Below the pieces are notes generated by a model that saw only the letters and a program-made list of their open reading frames with translations, did no database searches and was not told where the DNA came from. From Oceanobacillus arenosus (lineage in GTDB: Bacteria; Bacillota; Bacilli; Bacillales; Amphibacillaceae): a stretch of 64,000 nt of DNA. The DNA is taken from the NCBI RefSeq assembly GCF_003369575.1, contig NZ_PIOC01000019.1, positions 120,043-184,042 on the forward strand, in the 5' to 3' direction. The translations under genes and the position numbers were made by a program. This document shows positions 51,475 to 59,388 of the stretch, piece after piece (position 1 is the stretch's first letter; each line of letters begins with the position of its first letter).

Positions 51475-51846
51475 ATGGCACGTAAAAAACAAGCAGAAAT
51501 CGTTGAATATGAATCGTTGACTATCAAAGAAAAAGTAATTCGAGATATGAAGGGGTTGGGGACATATAAACCAGAATATGATGCAGTCATCACTATTTAT
51601 TCTGATTTACTTGCACAATATGACCGAGCGCAACAAGAATTTATTCAAAGTGGTTATCAATATGAGACTTCGACGGCTGCTGGTGGAACTAAGAAATCAG
51701 CTATTGTTGCCACCTTAGAAAATTTAAGAAAAGATATACTGGCATACTCCGATAGATTAAGCTTAAATCCGAAATCGCTTGAAACAGTAACAACAGAAGT
51801 TACTAAAAAATCAAAGCTTGCTAGCGTGTTGAGTGGACTTGACTAA
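51475..51846 (+). CDS. terS: Terminase small subunit (P27 family)
   Basis: 123 residues. LTIKEKVIRDMKGLGTYKPEYDAVITIYSDLLAQYDRAQQEFIQSGYQYE fits the P27/Terminase_4 family of DNA-recognition subunits. The end LNPKSLETV is also typical. TAGGAGGTG before the ATG. It is complete, so the upstream HNH insertion has not broken it. It overlaps terL by 14 nt. Confidence 0.85.
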   Translation: MARKKQAEIVEYESLTIKEKVIRDMKGLGTYKPEYDAVITIYSDLLAQYDRAQQEFIQSGYQYETSTAAGGTKKSAIVATLENLRKDILAYSDRLSLNPKSLETVTTEVTKKSKLASVLSGLD

Positions 51847-53560
51847 AAAATTCAAACACTACGATCTTGTAATGGAGTATGCAAATAGTATTGTTGAAGG
51901 TCGCAAGATAGCAAATAAAGAAACAATTCAAATGTGCCAACGGTTTTTAGATGATCTAGAAAATCCAGAATATGAATTTAAACCTAAAGATGCAGAATTC
52001 GTTATTGGCATTATACAAAAAACATTTGTGCATGATAAGGGTGAAAAGCTAGATGGTACTCCATTAAGAGGTTTGCCGTTTATATTAGAACCATGGCAAA
52101 TGTTCATAATTTATAACCTGTTAGGATTCTTTATTAAAGGTACGATTATTAGGCGCTATAAAGAAGCGTTTATTTATTTGCCACGAAAAAATGGTAAGAC
52201 AAGATTTGTCGCTGCTCTCTCGTGGGCTTTAGCATTGCTGGAAAGACGAAGTGGTTCGACAATTTATATTGTTGGTGCTGCACTTAGACAAGCTAAACAG
52301 GCATTTGATTTTATTAATTTTAATCTAAATCAAATGGGTGAAGCTGATAATTTCAGAGTGCTAGCAAATAACCAAGAATCATCTATCAGTGGTGACTTAG
52401 GTGATGGAAGTTTACACATAGAAGCATTAGCAGCTAATCCAGATAAACAAGACTCCTTAAACTGTAATATTGCGATAGCGGATGAATTGCATGCTTATAA
52501 AAAGGCTACTCAATACAACGTTATCAAAGAAGCTATGAAGGCATACACGAATAAATTAATGATTGGTATTACCACAGCTGGGGATAATCAGAATAGTTTT
52601 TGTTACAATCGCTTAGTTTATTGCCAAAAAATCCTATCTAGATCGGTAAAAGACGAAGCCTATTTTGTTTTTATTGCAAAGGCTGATGAAGATGCAGAAG
52701 GCAATGTAGATTACACAAATCCGATAGAACATGAAAAAGCTAATCCTAACTACGGTATTACTATTCGTCCCGAAGATATTATGAACGATGCCATGCAAGC
52801 GCAAAATGACCCACAACAAAGAAAAGATTTTCTTGCTAAATCGATGAATAAATATACAAGTGCTATGCAGGCTTGGTTCAACGCGGATGAATTCATTAGA
52901 TCGAACAGTAATTATACTTGGACAATTGAAGAATTAGCCAAGTTACCTATTGAGTGGTTTGGTGGAGCTGACTTATCGAAACGGCATGACCTTACAGCCA
53001 CTTCATTATATGGGACTTACAAAGATGTGGACATAGCAATTACACATGCATTCTTCCCGATTGTTGCTGCCCATGAAAAAGCAGATGTGGACAATATCCC
53101 TCTCTTTGGTTGGCAGGACGATGGATGGCTCACAATGTCGAATAATCCAATTGTCGACTATCAAGAAGTTATTCGTTGGTTTATCGATATGAAGAAAAAG
53201 GGATTCAAAATAAAACAAGTTGGATTCGATAAAAAGTTCGGAAGAGAATTTTTCTTAGGTATGAAAAAAGCAGGGTTCCGCATTGAAGATACACCACAAT
53301 ACTTCCACTTGAAATCGGAAGGATTTAGAAGAATTGAAACTAAGGCTAAGGACGGGAAGTTTTATTATCTCGGTTCTGAAGCCTTTTTATATTGTCTGGA
53401 AAACGTTCGAGCGATTGAACAGACAGATGATGCCATCAAGTACGAAAAAGTGCTAGATACACAAAGAATTGACGTATTTGATGCAGCGGTATTTTCAGCC
53501 ATGCAGATGCTTAAAAACTTAGAAAAAGCAGGTACAGCAACACAATGGCTAAACAGTTAG
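51833..53560 (+). CDS. terL: Terminase large subunit
   Basis: 575 residues, ATP-driven packaging motor and nuclease. Walker A is FIYLPRKNGKTRF near residue 115 and Walker B IAIADELHAYK near residue 215. The RNase H-like nuclease domain starts at GGADLSKRHDLTATSL, a second catalytic aspartate lies in IKQVGFDKKFG, and the last in RIDVFDAAVFSAM. The start is uncertain: GTG at 51833 or TTG at 51839, both inside the end of terS and without a strong ribosome binding site, so translation is probably coupled. Confidence 0.95.
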   Translation: MDLTKKFKHYDLVMEYANSIVEGRKIANKETIQMCQRFLDDLENPEYEFKPKDAEFVIGIIQKTFVHDKGEKLDGTPLRGLPFILEPWQMFIIYNLLGFFIKGTIIRRYKEAFIYLPRKNGKTRFVAALSWALALLERRSGSTIYIVGAALRQAKQAFDFINFNLNQMGEADNFRVLANNQESSISGDLGDGSLHIEALAANPDKQDSLNCNIAIADELHAYKKATQYNVIKEAMKAYTNKLMIGITTAGDNQNSFCYNRLVYCQKILSRSVKDEAYFVFIAKADEDAEGNVDYTNPIEHEKANPNYGITIRPEDIMNDAMQAQNDPQQRKDFLAKSMNKYTSAMQAWFNADEFIRSNSNYTWTIEELAKLPIEWFGGADLSKRHDLTATSLYGTYKDVDIAITHAFFPIVAAHEKADVDNIPLFGWQDDGWLTMSNNPIVDYQEVIRWFIDMKKKGFKIKQVGFDKKFGREFFLGMKKAGFRIEDTPQYFHLKSEGFRRIETKAKDGKFYYLGSEAFLYCLENVRAIEQTDDAIKYEKVLDTQRIDVFDAAVFSAMQMLKNLEKAGTATQWLNS

Positions 53561-53571
53561 GTGGTGAAAAG

Positions 53572-54750
53572 TTGAAGTTATTTAATCGGTTTAAAAAAAG
53601 GTCAAAAAGTGTATTGGAAATTCCGTTTGCTTTTGGTGATATAAGTACACCAGGATATACGAGATTATCCGATAACCCGGATGTGCGAATTGCGGTTGAT
53701 AAGATTGCAGATCTTGTTTCCAATATGACCATTCACTTGATGGAAAATACAGACGAAGGTGATAAACGGGTCCGTAATGGATTATCTCGGAAGATAGACA
53801 TTGAGCCACATCGTAATATGACTCGAAAAGCATGGGTTTATAAAATCGTTTCTGACATGCTAATGCATGGTGACGGCAATTCGGTGGTCCATATTGGTGT
53901 TGATTCCGAAACAGGATGGATTGATGATTTAACACCATTTCAAATGGCTGCCGTTAATTATGAGGAAGTAGGTAACGATTATTTTATAAATTATAACGGG
54001 AACACATACAAACCCGATGAAGTGGTTCATTTCGTTATAAATCCCGACCCTAATCGACCTTACAAAGGGACTGGATATCGTGTTCTTTTGAGGGATATCA
54101 TTAAAAATTTATCTCAAGCAGATAAAACAAAAAACAGTTTTATGAGTGGTAAATACATGCCGTCGATTATTCTCTCTGTGGATGCGATGACAGAAGAATT
54201 GGCTAGTAAAGAAGGTAGAGAAGAAATACTTAACAAGTATGTCACTGAAACAGAAGGTGGAGTAAAACCTTGGGTATTGCCTGCTGATTTAATAAAAGTT
54301 GAACAGGTAAAACCATTGTCACTTAAAGACATCGCAATTATTGAGGGTGTTGAACTTGATAAGAAAACTGTCGCTGGGCTCATAGGAGTGCCGGCTTTCT
54401 TTTTGGGTGTGGGTGAGTTCAAAAAAGAAGAATACAACAATTTTATTAATACTCGTATTTATTCAATTGGTCAGATTATTTCACAGACATTAACCCGTGA
54501 TTTGCTATTTGATCCTAATTGGTTCTTCCGTTTAAATCCGCGTAGTCTATTTAGCTATGATTTAACGGAAATGGTTGGCGCTGGAACTCAAATGGTAGAC
54601 AGAAACGCAATGCGAAGAAATGAATTGCGTGATTGGGTAGGGTTAGATCCCGATAGTGAAATGCAAGAACTCATTATCTTAGAAAACTATATTCCGGCTG
54701 GAATGCTTGGTAGTCAAAACAAGCTAAAAGGGGGTGAGGACAATAAATAA
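53572..54750 (+). CDS. Phage portal protein (HK97 type)
   Basis: About 392 residues. It forms the dodecameric ring through which DNA enters. Conserved blocks are AVDKIADLVSNMTIHLMEN, KIVSDMLMHGDGNSVVHIG, VVHFVINPDPNRPYKGTGY and VAGLIGVPAFFLGVGEFKKEEYNNF. I prefer the TTG at 53572, 5 nt after GGTGGTG, over the ATG at 53545, which precedes that site and overlaps terL. The C-terminus overlaps the protease gene by 17 nt. Confidence 0.93.
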   Translation: MKLFNRFKKRSKSVLEIPFAFGDISTPGYTRLSDNPDVRIAVDKIADLVSNMTIHLMENTDEGDKRVRNGLSRKIDIEPHRNMTRKAWVYKIVSDMLMHGDGNSVVHIGVDSETGWIDDLTPFQMAAVNYEEVGNDYFINYNGNTYKPDEVVHFVINPDPNRPYKGTGYRVLLRDIIKNLSQADKTKNSFMSGKYMPSIILSVDAMTEELASKEGREEILNKYVTETEGGVKPWVLPADLIKVEQVKPLSLKDIAIIEGVELDKKTVAGLIGVPAFFLGVGEFKKEEYNNFINTRIYSIGQIISQTLTRDLLFDPNWFFRLNPRSLFSYDLTEMVGAGTQMVDRNAMRRNELRDWVGLDPDSEMQELIILENYIPAGMLGSQNKLKGGEDNK

Positions 54751-55315
54751 ACGGCACATGCAATTCACATCCAATTTAAAAACTCGTGATAGTGAAAATG
54801 AAAATGAAGCAATCATTGAAGGTTATTTTGTTGTATATGACCAAGTAACAGAATTGTGGCCCGGGGCATTTGAAGAAGTAGCACCTGGAGCATTTGAAGA
54901 AAGTTTGCGAAGTGCTGATATTTTTGCGTTGGATAACCATGATTCACGAATTGTACTTGGAAGTTTAGGAAGTAACACACTTGAATTAAAATCTGATTCT
55001 AACGGTTTGTGGGGGAAGGTAGTAATTGATTTGGAGGACCCTAATGCCAAATCGGCTTATCGTAAAGTGCAAACTGGTAAGGTGCGGGGCTGTTCATTCG
55101 GTTTTTATCCAACTAAGGAAGAACGCATTGAAAATGACGATGGCACAACAAAGTGGAGAATAACTGAAGCTGAATTACTGGAAGTTTCTATTACTGGTTT
55201 CCCCGCATATCCACAGACAGATATTGCAGCACGTCAAAAAGATGTTGAATCAATAAAAAAACAAAAATTAGAACAGCATAAAAAAGCGCTAAAGGAGAAG
55301 ATGAAAAATGCCTAA
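54734..55315 (+). CDS. HK97 family prohead protease
   Basis: 193 residues. Serine protease that trims the capsid N-terminus during maturation. The body starts MQFTSNLKTRDS and continues IEGYFVVYDQVTELWPGAFEEVAPGAF. The catalytic histidine is in ALDNHDSRIVLGS and the serine in KVRGCSFGF, with the YPTKEERI region after it. The start is doubtful: GTG at 54734 gives the longest form, but its ribosome binding site is close; ATG at 54758 is an alternative. Confidence 0.9.
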   Translation: MRTINKRHMQFTSNLKTRDSENENEAIIEGYFVVYDQVTELWPGAFEEVAPGAFEESLRSADIFALDNHDSRIVLGSLGSNTLELKSDSNGLWGKVVIDLEDPNAKSAYRKVQTGKVRGCSFGFYPTKEERIENDDGTTKWRITEAELLEVSITGFPAYPQTDIAARQKDVESIKKQKLEQHKKALKEKMKNA

Positions 55316-56483
55316 TCCAGTATTAATTGGAGCGAAACTTAATTTAAAACGTAGCTCTCTCAAAACAGTAGAGGAAAGAATCGCAGAACTACTAATCAAA
55401 CGTACAGAATTAGAAGAATCTATTGATGGTGTTGAATCAGAAGAAGATTTAACAGCTATCGAAGCATCCGTAAAAGAAAATGACGATGCTATTGAAGAAA
55501 CAGAAAATGAAAAGACTTCACTTGAAGAAGAAATCACCGAATTAGAAGGTGAATTAGAAGAATCAAATCGTAAGAAACCAAAAGCAGGAGGTAAACGAAA
55601 TATGCCAAATCAAACAGAAACGCGTGAAGCAATCAATACATTTGTACGTTCGAAGGGTGCCATTCAAGAACGTGGAGATTTTACAACAGTAGAGGGTGGC
55701 GCGTTAATTCCAGAAGACTTAATAGCACCTAAAAAAGAACTTGTGGACGTGTTGGACTTATCACAGTATGTACGTAACCTTCCAGTAACTCGTGGTTCTG
55801 GTAAATATCCAATTATTAAAAGATCAAACGGGAAATTCACTTCCGTTGCAGAGTTAGCTAAAAACCCGAAACTCGCAACACCAACATTTGATGAAGTTAC
55901 TTATGACATTGAAACTTATCGTGGGTATGTTCCAATGTCGCAGGAAGCCATTGACGATGCGGATTACGATATTGCAGGAATGATTGCAGAAGATATTAAA
56001 GATCAAGAACGCAATACAAAAAACGAACAAATTGCAGCTATCTTTAAAACAGCACCAGCCAAGGCAGTTACTGGATTAGATGGCATTGTGACTATGTTTA
56101 ATAAAGATTTCAAGAAGGTTTACAATACGAAGGCATTTGTTTCAGCATCTTTATTTAACGAGCTGGATTTGTTAAAAGATAAAAGCGGTCGTTATTTGCT
56201 AGAGGATGATATCACGGTCGCATCTGGTAAGAAAATCAAAGGAAAAGAAGTTATTGTTCTGGATGATGATGTAATCGGCACTACTGATGGAAACTTAGTC
56301 GGCTTCTTTGGTGATGCATACGAATTTATTACACTATTCAACCGTAAACAAGCTTCAGTTAAATGGGTTGACAATGATATTTACGGTCAACTTTTAGCTG
56401 GATTCGTTCGTTTTGATGTTAAATCAGTTGATGATGCAGCAGGTTATTACGTGACATACACACGCGAAGCGCCAGAAGTTTAA
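55308..56483 (+). CDS. Major capsid protein (HK97 fold)
   Basis: 391 residues. The N-terminal 100 residues are an acidic coiled-coil delta domain (scaffold), ending in KKPKAGGKRNMPNQTETREA, where the prohead protease should cut. The HK97-fold body includes EGGALIPEDLIAPKKE, RGSGKYPIIKRSNGKFTSVAE and the E-loop region. The P-domain helix is EAIDDADYDIAGMIAEDIKDQERNTKNEQIAA and the end MFDV-like FVRFDVKSVDDAAGYY. It overlaps the protease by 8 nt. Confidence 0.93.
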   Translation: MPNPVLIGAKLNLKRSSLKTVEERIAELLIKRTELEESIDGVESEEDLTAIEASVKENDDAIEETENEKTSLEEEITELEGELEESNRKKPKAGGKRNMPNQTETREAINTFVRSKGAIQERGDFTTVEGGALIPEDLIAPKKELVDVLDLSQYVRNLPVTRGSGKYPIIKRSNGKFTSVAELAKNPKLATPTFDEVTYDIETYRGYVPMSQEAIDDADYDIAGMIAEDIKDQERNTKNEQIAAIFKTAPAKAVTGLDGIVTMFNKDFKKVYNTKAFVSASLFNELDLLKDKSGRYLLEDDITVASGKKIKGKEVIVLDDDVIGTTDGNLVGFFGDAYEFITLFNRKQASVKWVDNDIYGQLLAGFVRFDVKSVDDAAGYYVTYTREAPEV

Positions 56484-56498
56484 GAGAGGATGATATAA

Positions 56499-56804
56499 AT
56501 GAAATATGAAGTTATTGCTAGATTCATAGATAAAAACACAAAGGTATTACATGAAGTTGGTCATTTTTACGAAACAGACAATGAAAATCGTGCCAATTTG
56601 TTAAGAGAAAAAGGATTCATAAAAGTCATTGATGAAGTAGACGGAGACAATATCTTGGATGGGAATATTGAAGATATAAAGAAATCTCTTGATGGTGTTG
56701 ATGAAGAAACTCTTAAAGAGTTATTGAATGAAGAAAAAGCAAATAAAGATCGTAAAGGTGTAATTGAATATATCAAGGGGCTTATCGAAGTAGGCGATGA
56801 ATAA
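56499..56804 (+). CDS. Small head-associated protein, 101 residues
   Basis: The start KYEVIARFIDKNTKVLHEVGHFYETDNENRANLLREKGFIK is a small beta-alpha domain common after capsid genes in Firmicute phages. The C-terminal half is acidic and helical. It could decorate the capsid. GAGAGGATG upstream. It overlaps the connector gene by 1 nt. Confidence 0.7.
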   Translation: MKYEVIARFIDKNTKVLHEVGHFYETDNENRANLLREKGFIKVIDEVDGDNILDGNIEDIKKSLDGVDEETLKELLNEEKANKDRKGVIEYIKGLIEVGDE

Positions 56805-57109
56805 TGGACATTACTACTATTCTTTTGCTTGTTAAAGAAAGAATTGGTATTCGTTCTACTACAAGAGATACCTATCTAGAAGCAATCATAAAAGGTGTTG
56901 TTCGAGAATTGGAAGATGAGCAAGGGTTAGTGCTAGACGAGACTAACCCACATCATCTTATGTTCATGGTTGATTATTCTACATGGCGTTATCAAAGTGT
57001 CACAGGCACTCAAACAACATCTACAAGCAGACCATTATCCATGCCGAGACATTTGCAATGGCGATTACACAATCTGGTGATTAGTGGTGTTAAACATGAA
57101 GACGTTTGA
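56804..57109 (+). CDS. Head-tail connector protein (gp6-like)
   Basis: 101 residues: TTILLLVKERIGIRSTTRDTYLEAIIKGVVRELEDEQGL matches gp6-like (DNA-packaging/QLRG) adaptor proteins that bind under the portal. The start overlaps the previous stop (TAATG). Confidence 0.82.
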   Translation: MDITTILLLVKERIGIRSTTRDTYLEAIIKGVVRELEDEQGLVLDETNPHHLMFMVDYSTWRYQSVTGTQTTSTSRPLSMPRHLQWRLHNLVISGVKHEDV

Positions 57110-57431
57110 TGATGAAATAAGATTAATTAGCTTGGTTGAAGGTGTAGATTATGAAGGGTTTCCGGTTATTGAAGAAGGGCCACAATCTCCAATTCTTGCT
57201 AACCGATTAAGTATCCGTTCGAATGAGTTTTGGAGTGCAAAACAAGGCGGTGTGACATTAACGTATATGTTTGAAGTTCATTCCTTTGAATATAGTGGGG
57301 AAGAAAAACTTTTATACCGGAAATCCGAAGCCGATCCTTGGTTAGAACATAAAATTGAACGCTCATATGTCAAAGATGATAATCTCACCGAATTAGTTTG
57401 CAGTCGAAAGGCTGATGACCATGCAACTTGA
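57096..57431 (+). CDS. Phage head closure protein
   Basis: 111 residues. FDDEIRLISLVEGVDYEGFPVIEEG and SNEFWSAKQGGVTLTYMFEVHSFEY fit the head-tail joining/stopper family (gp16/gpFII-like beta barrel). The ATG at 57096 overlaps the connector gene by 14 nt. Confidence 0.82.
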   Translation: MKTFDDEIRLISLVEGVDYEGFPVIEEGPQSPILANRLSIRSNEFWSAKQGGVTLTYMFEVHSFEYSGEEKLLYRKSEADPWLEHKIERSYVKDDNLTELVCSRKADDHAT

Positions 57432-57822
57432 TTTTGATGGACTGGATGAACTTATTGCTGAAATTGATCGTATTGAAGGTTTGACGGATGAATTAAAAGA
57501 CCAGGCGCTAATAAAAGGCGGCGATCTTTTAAAAGACAGAATCGCTTCTGAAGTGTACTCCCATGGACTTACTAAACGAAGCGGAGAAGCGCAGGAAGCT
57601 ATTACTAGAACTGATCCAGAAAATAATGAGTTGTTTGTAGGAACAAAAGGTGGAGCAAAGCAACCTGGATACTACCTATATATGCACGAATTTGGCTTTT
57701 ACAACGTACGTGCAGGACGTTTCATCGCTCCGTTACCTTTGGTGTCAATTGTCTATGAAAACAACAAAAACAATATCTTAAATGAGTATGTGGATGTATT
57801 TAGAAAGGGGATGGGTATGTAA
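57421..57822 (+). CDS. HK97-gp10 family head-tail protein
   Basis: 133 residues. LDFDGLDELIAEIDRIEGLTDELKDQALIKGGDLLKDRI and the C-terminal GYYLYMHEFGFYNVRAGRFIAPLPL are the HK97-gp10 family blocks. The protein is thought to help tail completion. The ATG at 57421 is 9 nt after AAAGG. It overlaps both neighbours. Confidence 0.85.
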   Translation: MQLDFDGLDELIAEIDRIEGLTDELKDQALIKGGDLLKDRIASEVYSHGLTKRSGEAQEAITRTDPENNELFVGTKGGAKQPGYYLYMHEFGFYNVRAGRFIAPLPLVSIVYENNKNNILNEYVDVFRKGMGM

Positions 57823-58181
57823 TGTTGCTAGCTGAATCTCCATCCCTAAATAAAATTATTATGGACACACTCAAACCACTTAATGTCCCTGTTGCATCGA
57901 TGCGGTATAACCAAACGGCTGATACGTACATCGTGTTTTTAATTTACAATGAAGCACCAGAACTGAATGCAGACGATGTGGAAATTATCACTAAGTATTT
58001 TATTCAGATGGATGTTTTTTCAAGTGGTAATTTTACGAAACTAGTAAAAGATGTGGTGCGATTAATGAAAAATGCAGGATTCGGTCGTATGTTTGCAAGT
58101 GAAACGTATGACGAGGATATGAAAAAGTTTAGAAAGATTATGAGATTTAACTATGAAACTAAAATCGAGGAGGAAGTATAA
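57822..58181 (+). CDS. Tail completion protein (DUF3168-like)
   Basis: 119 residues. SPSLNKIIMDTLKPLNVPVASMRY, TYIVFLIYNEAPELNADDVEIITKYFIQMDVFS resembles the tail terminator proteins that sit before the tail tube gene. The start overlaps the previous stop (TAATG). Confidence 0.75.
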   Translation: MLLAESPSLNKIIMDTLKPLNVPVASMRYNQTADTYIVFLIYNEAPELNADDVEIITKYFIQMDVFSSGNFTKLVKDVVRLMKNAGFGRMFASETYDEDMKKFRKIMRFNYETKIEEEV

Positions 58182-58760
58182 ATGGCTATTAAAGGATTAA
58201 AAGATTTAGTATATGCGAAAATCACGAAGGAAGATAGAACAGCAACAACTTACGATGAGGTTAAGCCACTCGGTCCAGCAATGGCCTTAAACTTAGCACC
58301 ATCCGTAAACCGTGGAAATTTACGTGCAGATGACCAGGTACTATTTTCTGATGCAGCAAAGGGACCTATTGCCGTTACGTTAAACACTGCTTATTTAGAA
58401 GAAGAAGTGGAATCCGATATCTTAGGAAAAGAGTTGGATGAAAATGGCGGTTTAACAGATGCAGCAAATGACGATCCTCCATACATTGCTATCGGTGGTC
58501 GTGCTGAAAGTGCACGTGGAGGATATGAGTATTTTTGGATTTATCGAGTTAAATTGGCACCTGCTGAAGAGAACAAGGAAACAAAGCAGGAAACACCAAC
58601 TTATCAAACTCCTAACTTGTCTGGTGAAGCATTACCACGTCTGCATGATGGACTTGAGAAATACAAGATGTGGGATCAGAGCACAAAAGTTACTGATAAG
58701 ACTATTTTTGATAAATGGCTTACCGAAGTAATCGATAAAAATTGGACACCAACTGTTTAA
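58182..58760 (+). CDS. Major tail (tube) protein
   Basis: 192 residues. IKGLKDLVYAKITKEDRTATTYDEVKPLGPAMALNLAPSVNRGNLRADDQ is the start of phi13-type major tail proteins. It continues with LNTAYLEEEVESDILGKELDENGGL and ends WTPTV. It polymerises into the tail tube around the tape measure. GAGGAGG lies before the ATG. Confidence 0.9.
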   Translation: MAIKGLKDLVYAKITKEDRTATTYDEVKPLGPAMALNLAPSVNRGNLRADDQVLFSDAAKGPIAVTLNTAYLEEEVESDILGKELDENGGLTDAANDDPPYIAIGGRAESARGGYEYFWIYRVKLAPAEENKETKQETPTYQTPNLSGEALPRLHDGLEKYKMWDQSTKVTDKTIFDKWLTEVIDKNWTPTV

Positions 58761-58773
58761 AGGGGAATAAGTC

Positions 58774-59100
58774 ATGCAAATAAAAATTGAAATAAATGAT
58801 GAAGAACAAACTTTTTATACTCCCAAAGTGCCTGTAAGTGCTAAACGTAAATATCTTGAAGTTATGGCTAAATCAGAAGAAAAAGCGAAAGATAATGAAA
58901 ATTACGTGTCGACATATCAAGACCAACTTGATGAAGAATTTGAGCTAGCTGGTGTATTGGCTGATGTTGTTTTTAAAGGACAGTTTACGGTTGAACAATT
59001 ATTTGATGGTGTAGAAAGTGATTATCTTTATGAGAAATTAGCTGAAGCGGTATTTGGGAAGAAAAAAGAAGGTAATGAGGGAAACAATCAGGGGAAGTGA
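58774..59100 (+). CDS. Tail assembly chaperone G
   Basis: 108 residues, helical and acidic, between the tail tube and tape measure genes: the gpG position. It chaperones the tape measure protein. Near its end lies an in-frame slippery heptamer G_GGA_AAC (59079-59085). Slipping back one base there would continue into the 59097-59315 frame, making a 180-residue GT fusion. Ribosome binding site AAAGGGGA. Confidence 0.85.
   Translation: MQIKIEINDEEQTFYTPKVPVSAKRKYLEVMAKSEEKAKDNENYVSTYQDQLDEEFELAGVLADVVFKGQFTVEQLFDGVESDYLYEKLAEAVFGKKKEGNEGNNQGK
59079..59085 (+). promoter_or_regulatory. Programmed -1 frameshift slippery site
   Basis: GGGAAAC occurs as G_GGA_AAC in the frame of the G chaperone, 15 nt before its TGA. 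The -1 frame after it (CAA TCA GGG GAA GTG ACG TGG) is open to 59315. This is the canonical X_XXY_YYZ pattern, at the same genetic place as the lambda G/T site. Confidence 0.85.
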
Positions 59101-59315
59101 CGTGGAAGGAAGCGTACACTTCCCTTTTGAATTTGTATAAAAAATTAATGTTTCCTCCTCCAAGCTTTATATATGGGGAACCAATCGGCAGAACAGGATG
59201 GACGATGTCTCAAATTGATGATATGGATGTCCATTTTTTTAATGATCTAATGATGGCCGAGGAAAATGAACAGACACAAGAAAAAGAGGTCTATCTGTCT
59301 GATGTTTGGAGTTAG
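59097..59315 (+). CDS. Tail assembly chaperone T part (made as G-T frameshift fusion)
   Basis: 72 residues from GTG at 59097, but more likely made only as the C-terminal part of the GT fusion from 59085. WKEAYTSLLNLYKKLMFPPPSFIYGEPIGRTGWTMSQIDDMDVHFF and the acidic end fit the T domain, which binds tail tube subunits. No ribosome binding site precedes the GTG. It overlaps the G gene by 4 nt. Confidence 0.8.
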   Translation: MTWKEAYTSLLNLYKKLMFPPPSFIYGEPIGRTGWTMSQIDDMDVHFFNDLMMAEENEQTQEKEVYLSDVWS

Positions 59316-59338
59316 GAGGGATCTACTTATCTCGGTTT

Positions 59339-59365
59339 AGCCACGTCCGTTATCGTGGCTTTTTC
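59339..59365 (+). terminator. Terminator-like hairpin before the tape measure gene
   Basis: AGCCACG pairs with CGTGGCT (8-nt loop) and runs into TTTTTCCTTTT. It stands in the 73-nt gap between the chaperones and the tape measure gene and may lower expression of the distal tail genes. Confidence 0.6.
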
Positions 59366-59388
59366 CTTTTATAAAGGTAGGTGAGAAA

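Noticed and set aside
59065..59071. A-run GAAAAAAG as the frameshift site
   Set aside because: Its frame does not give the X_XXY_YYZ pattern, whereas GGGAAAC at 59079 does so exactly.
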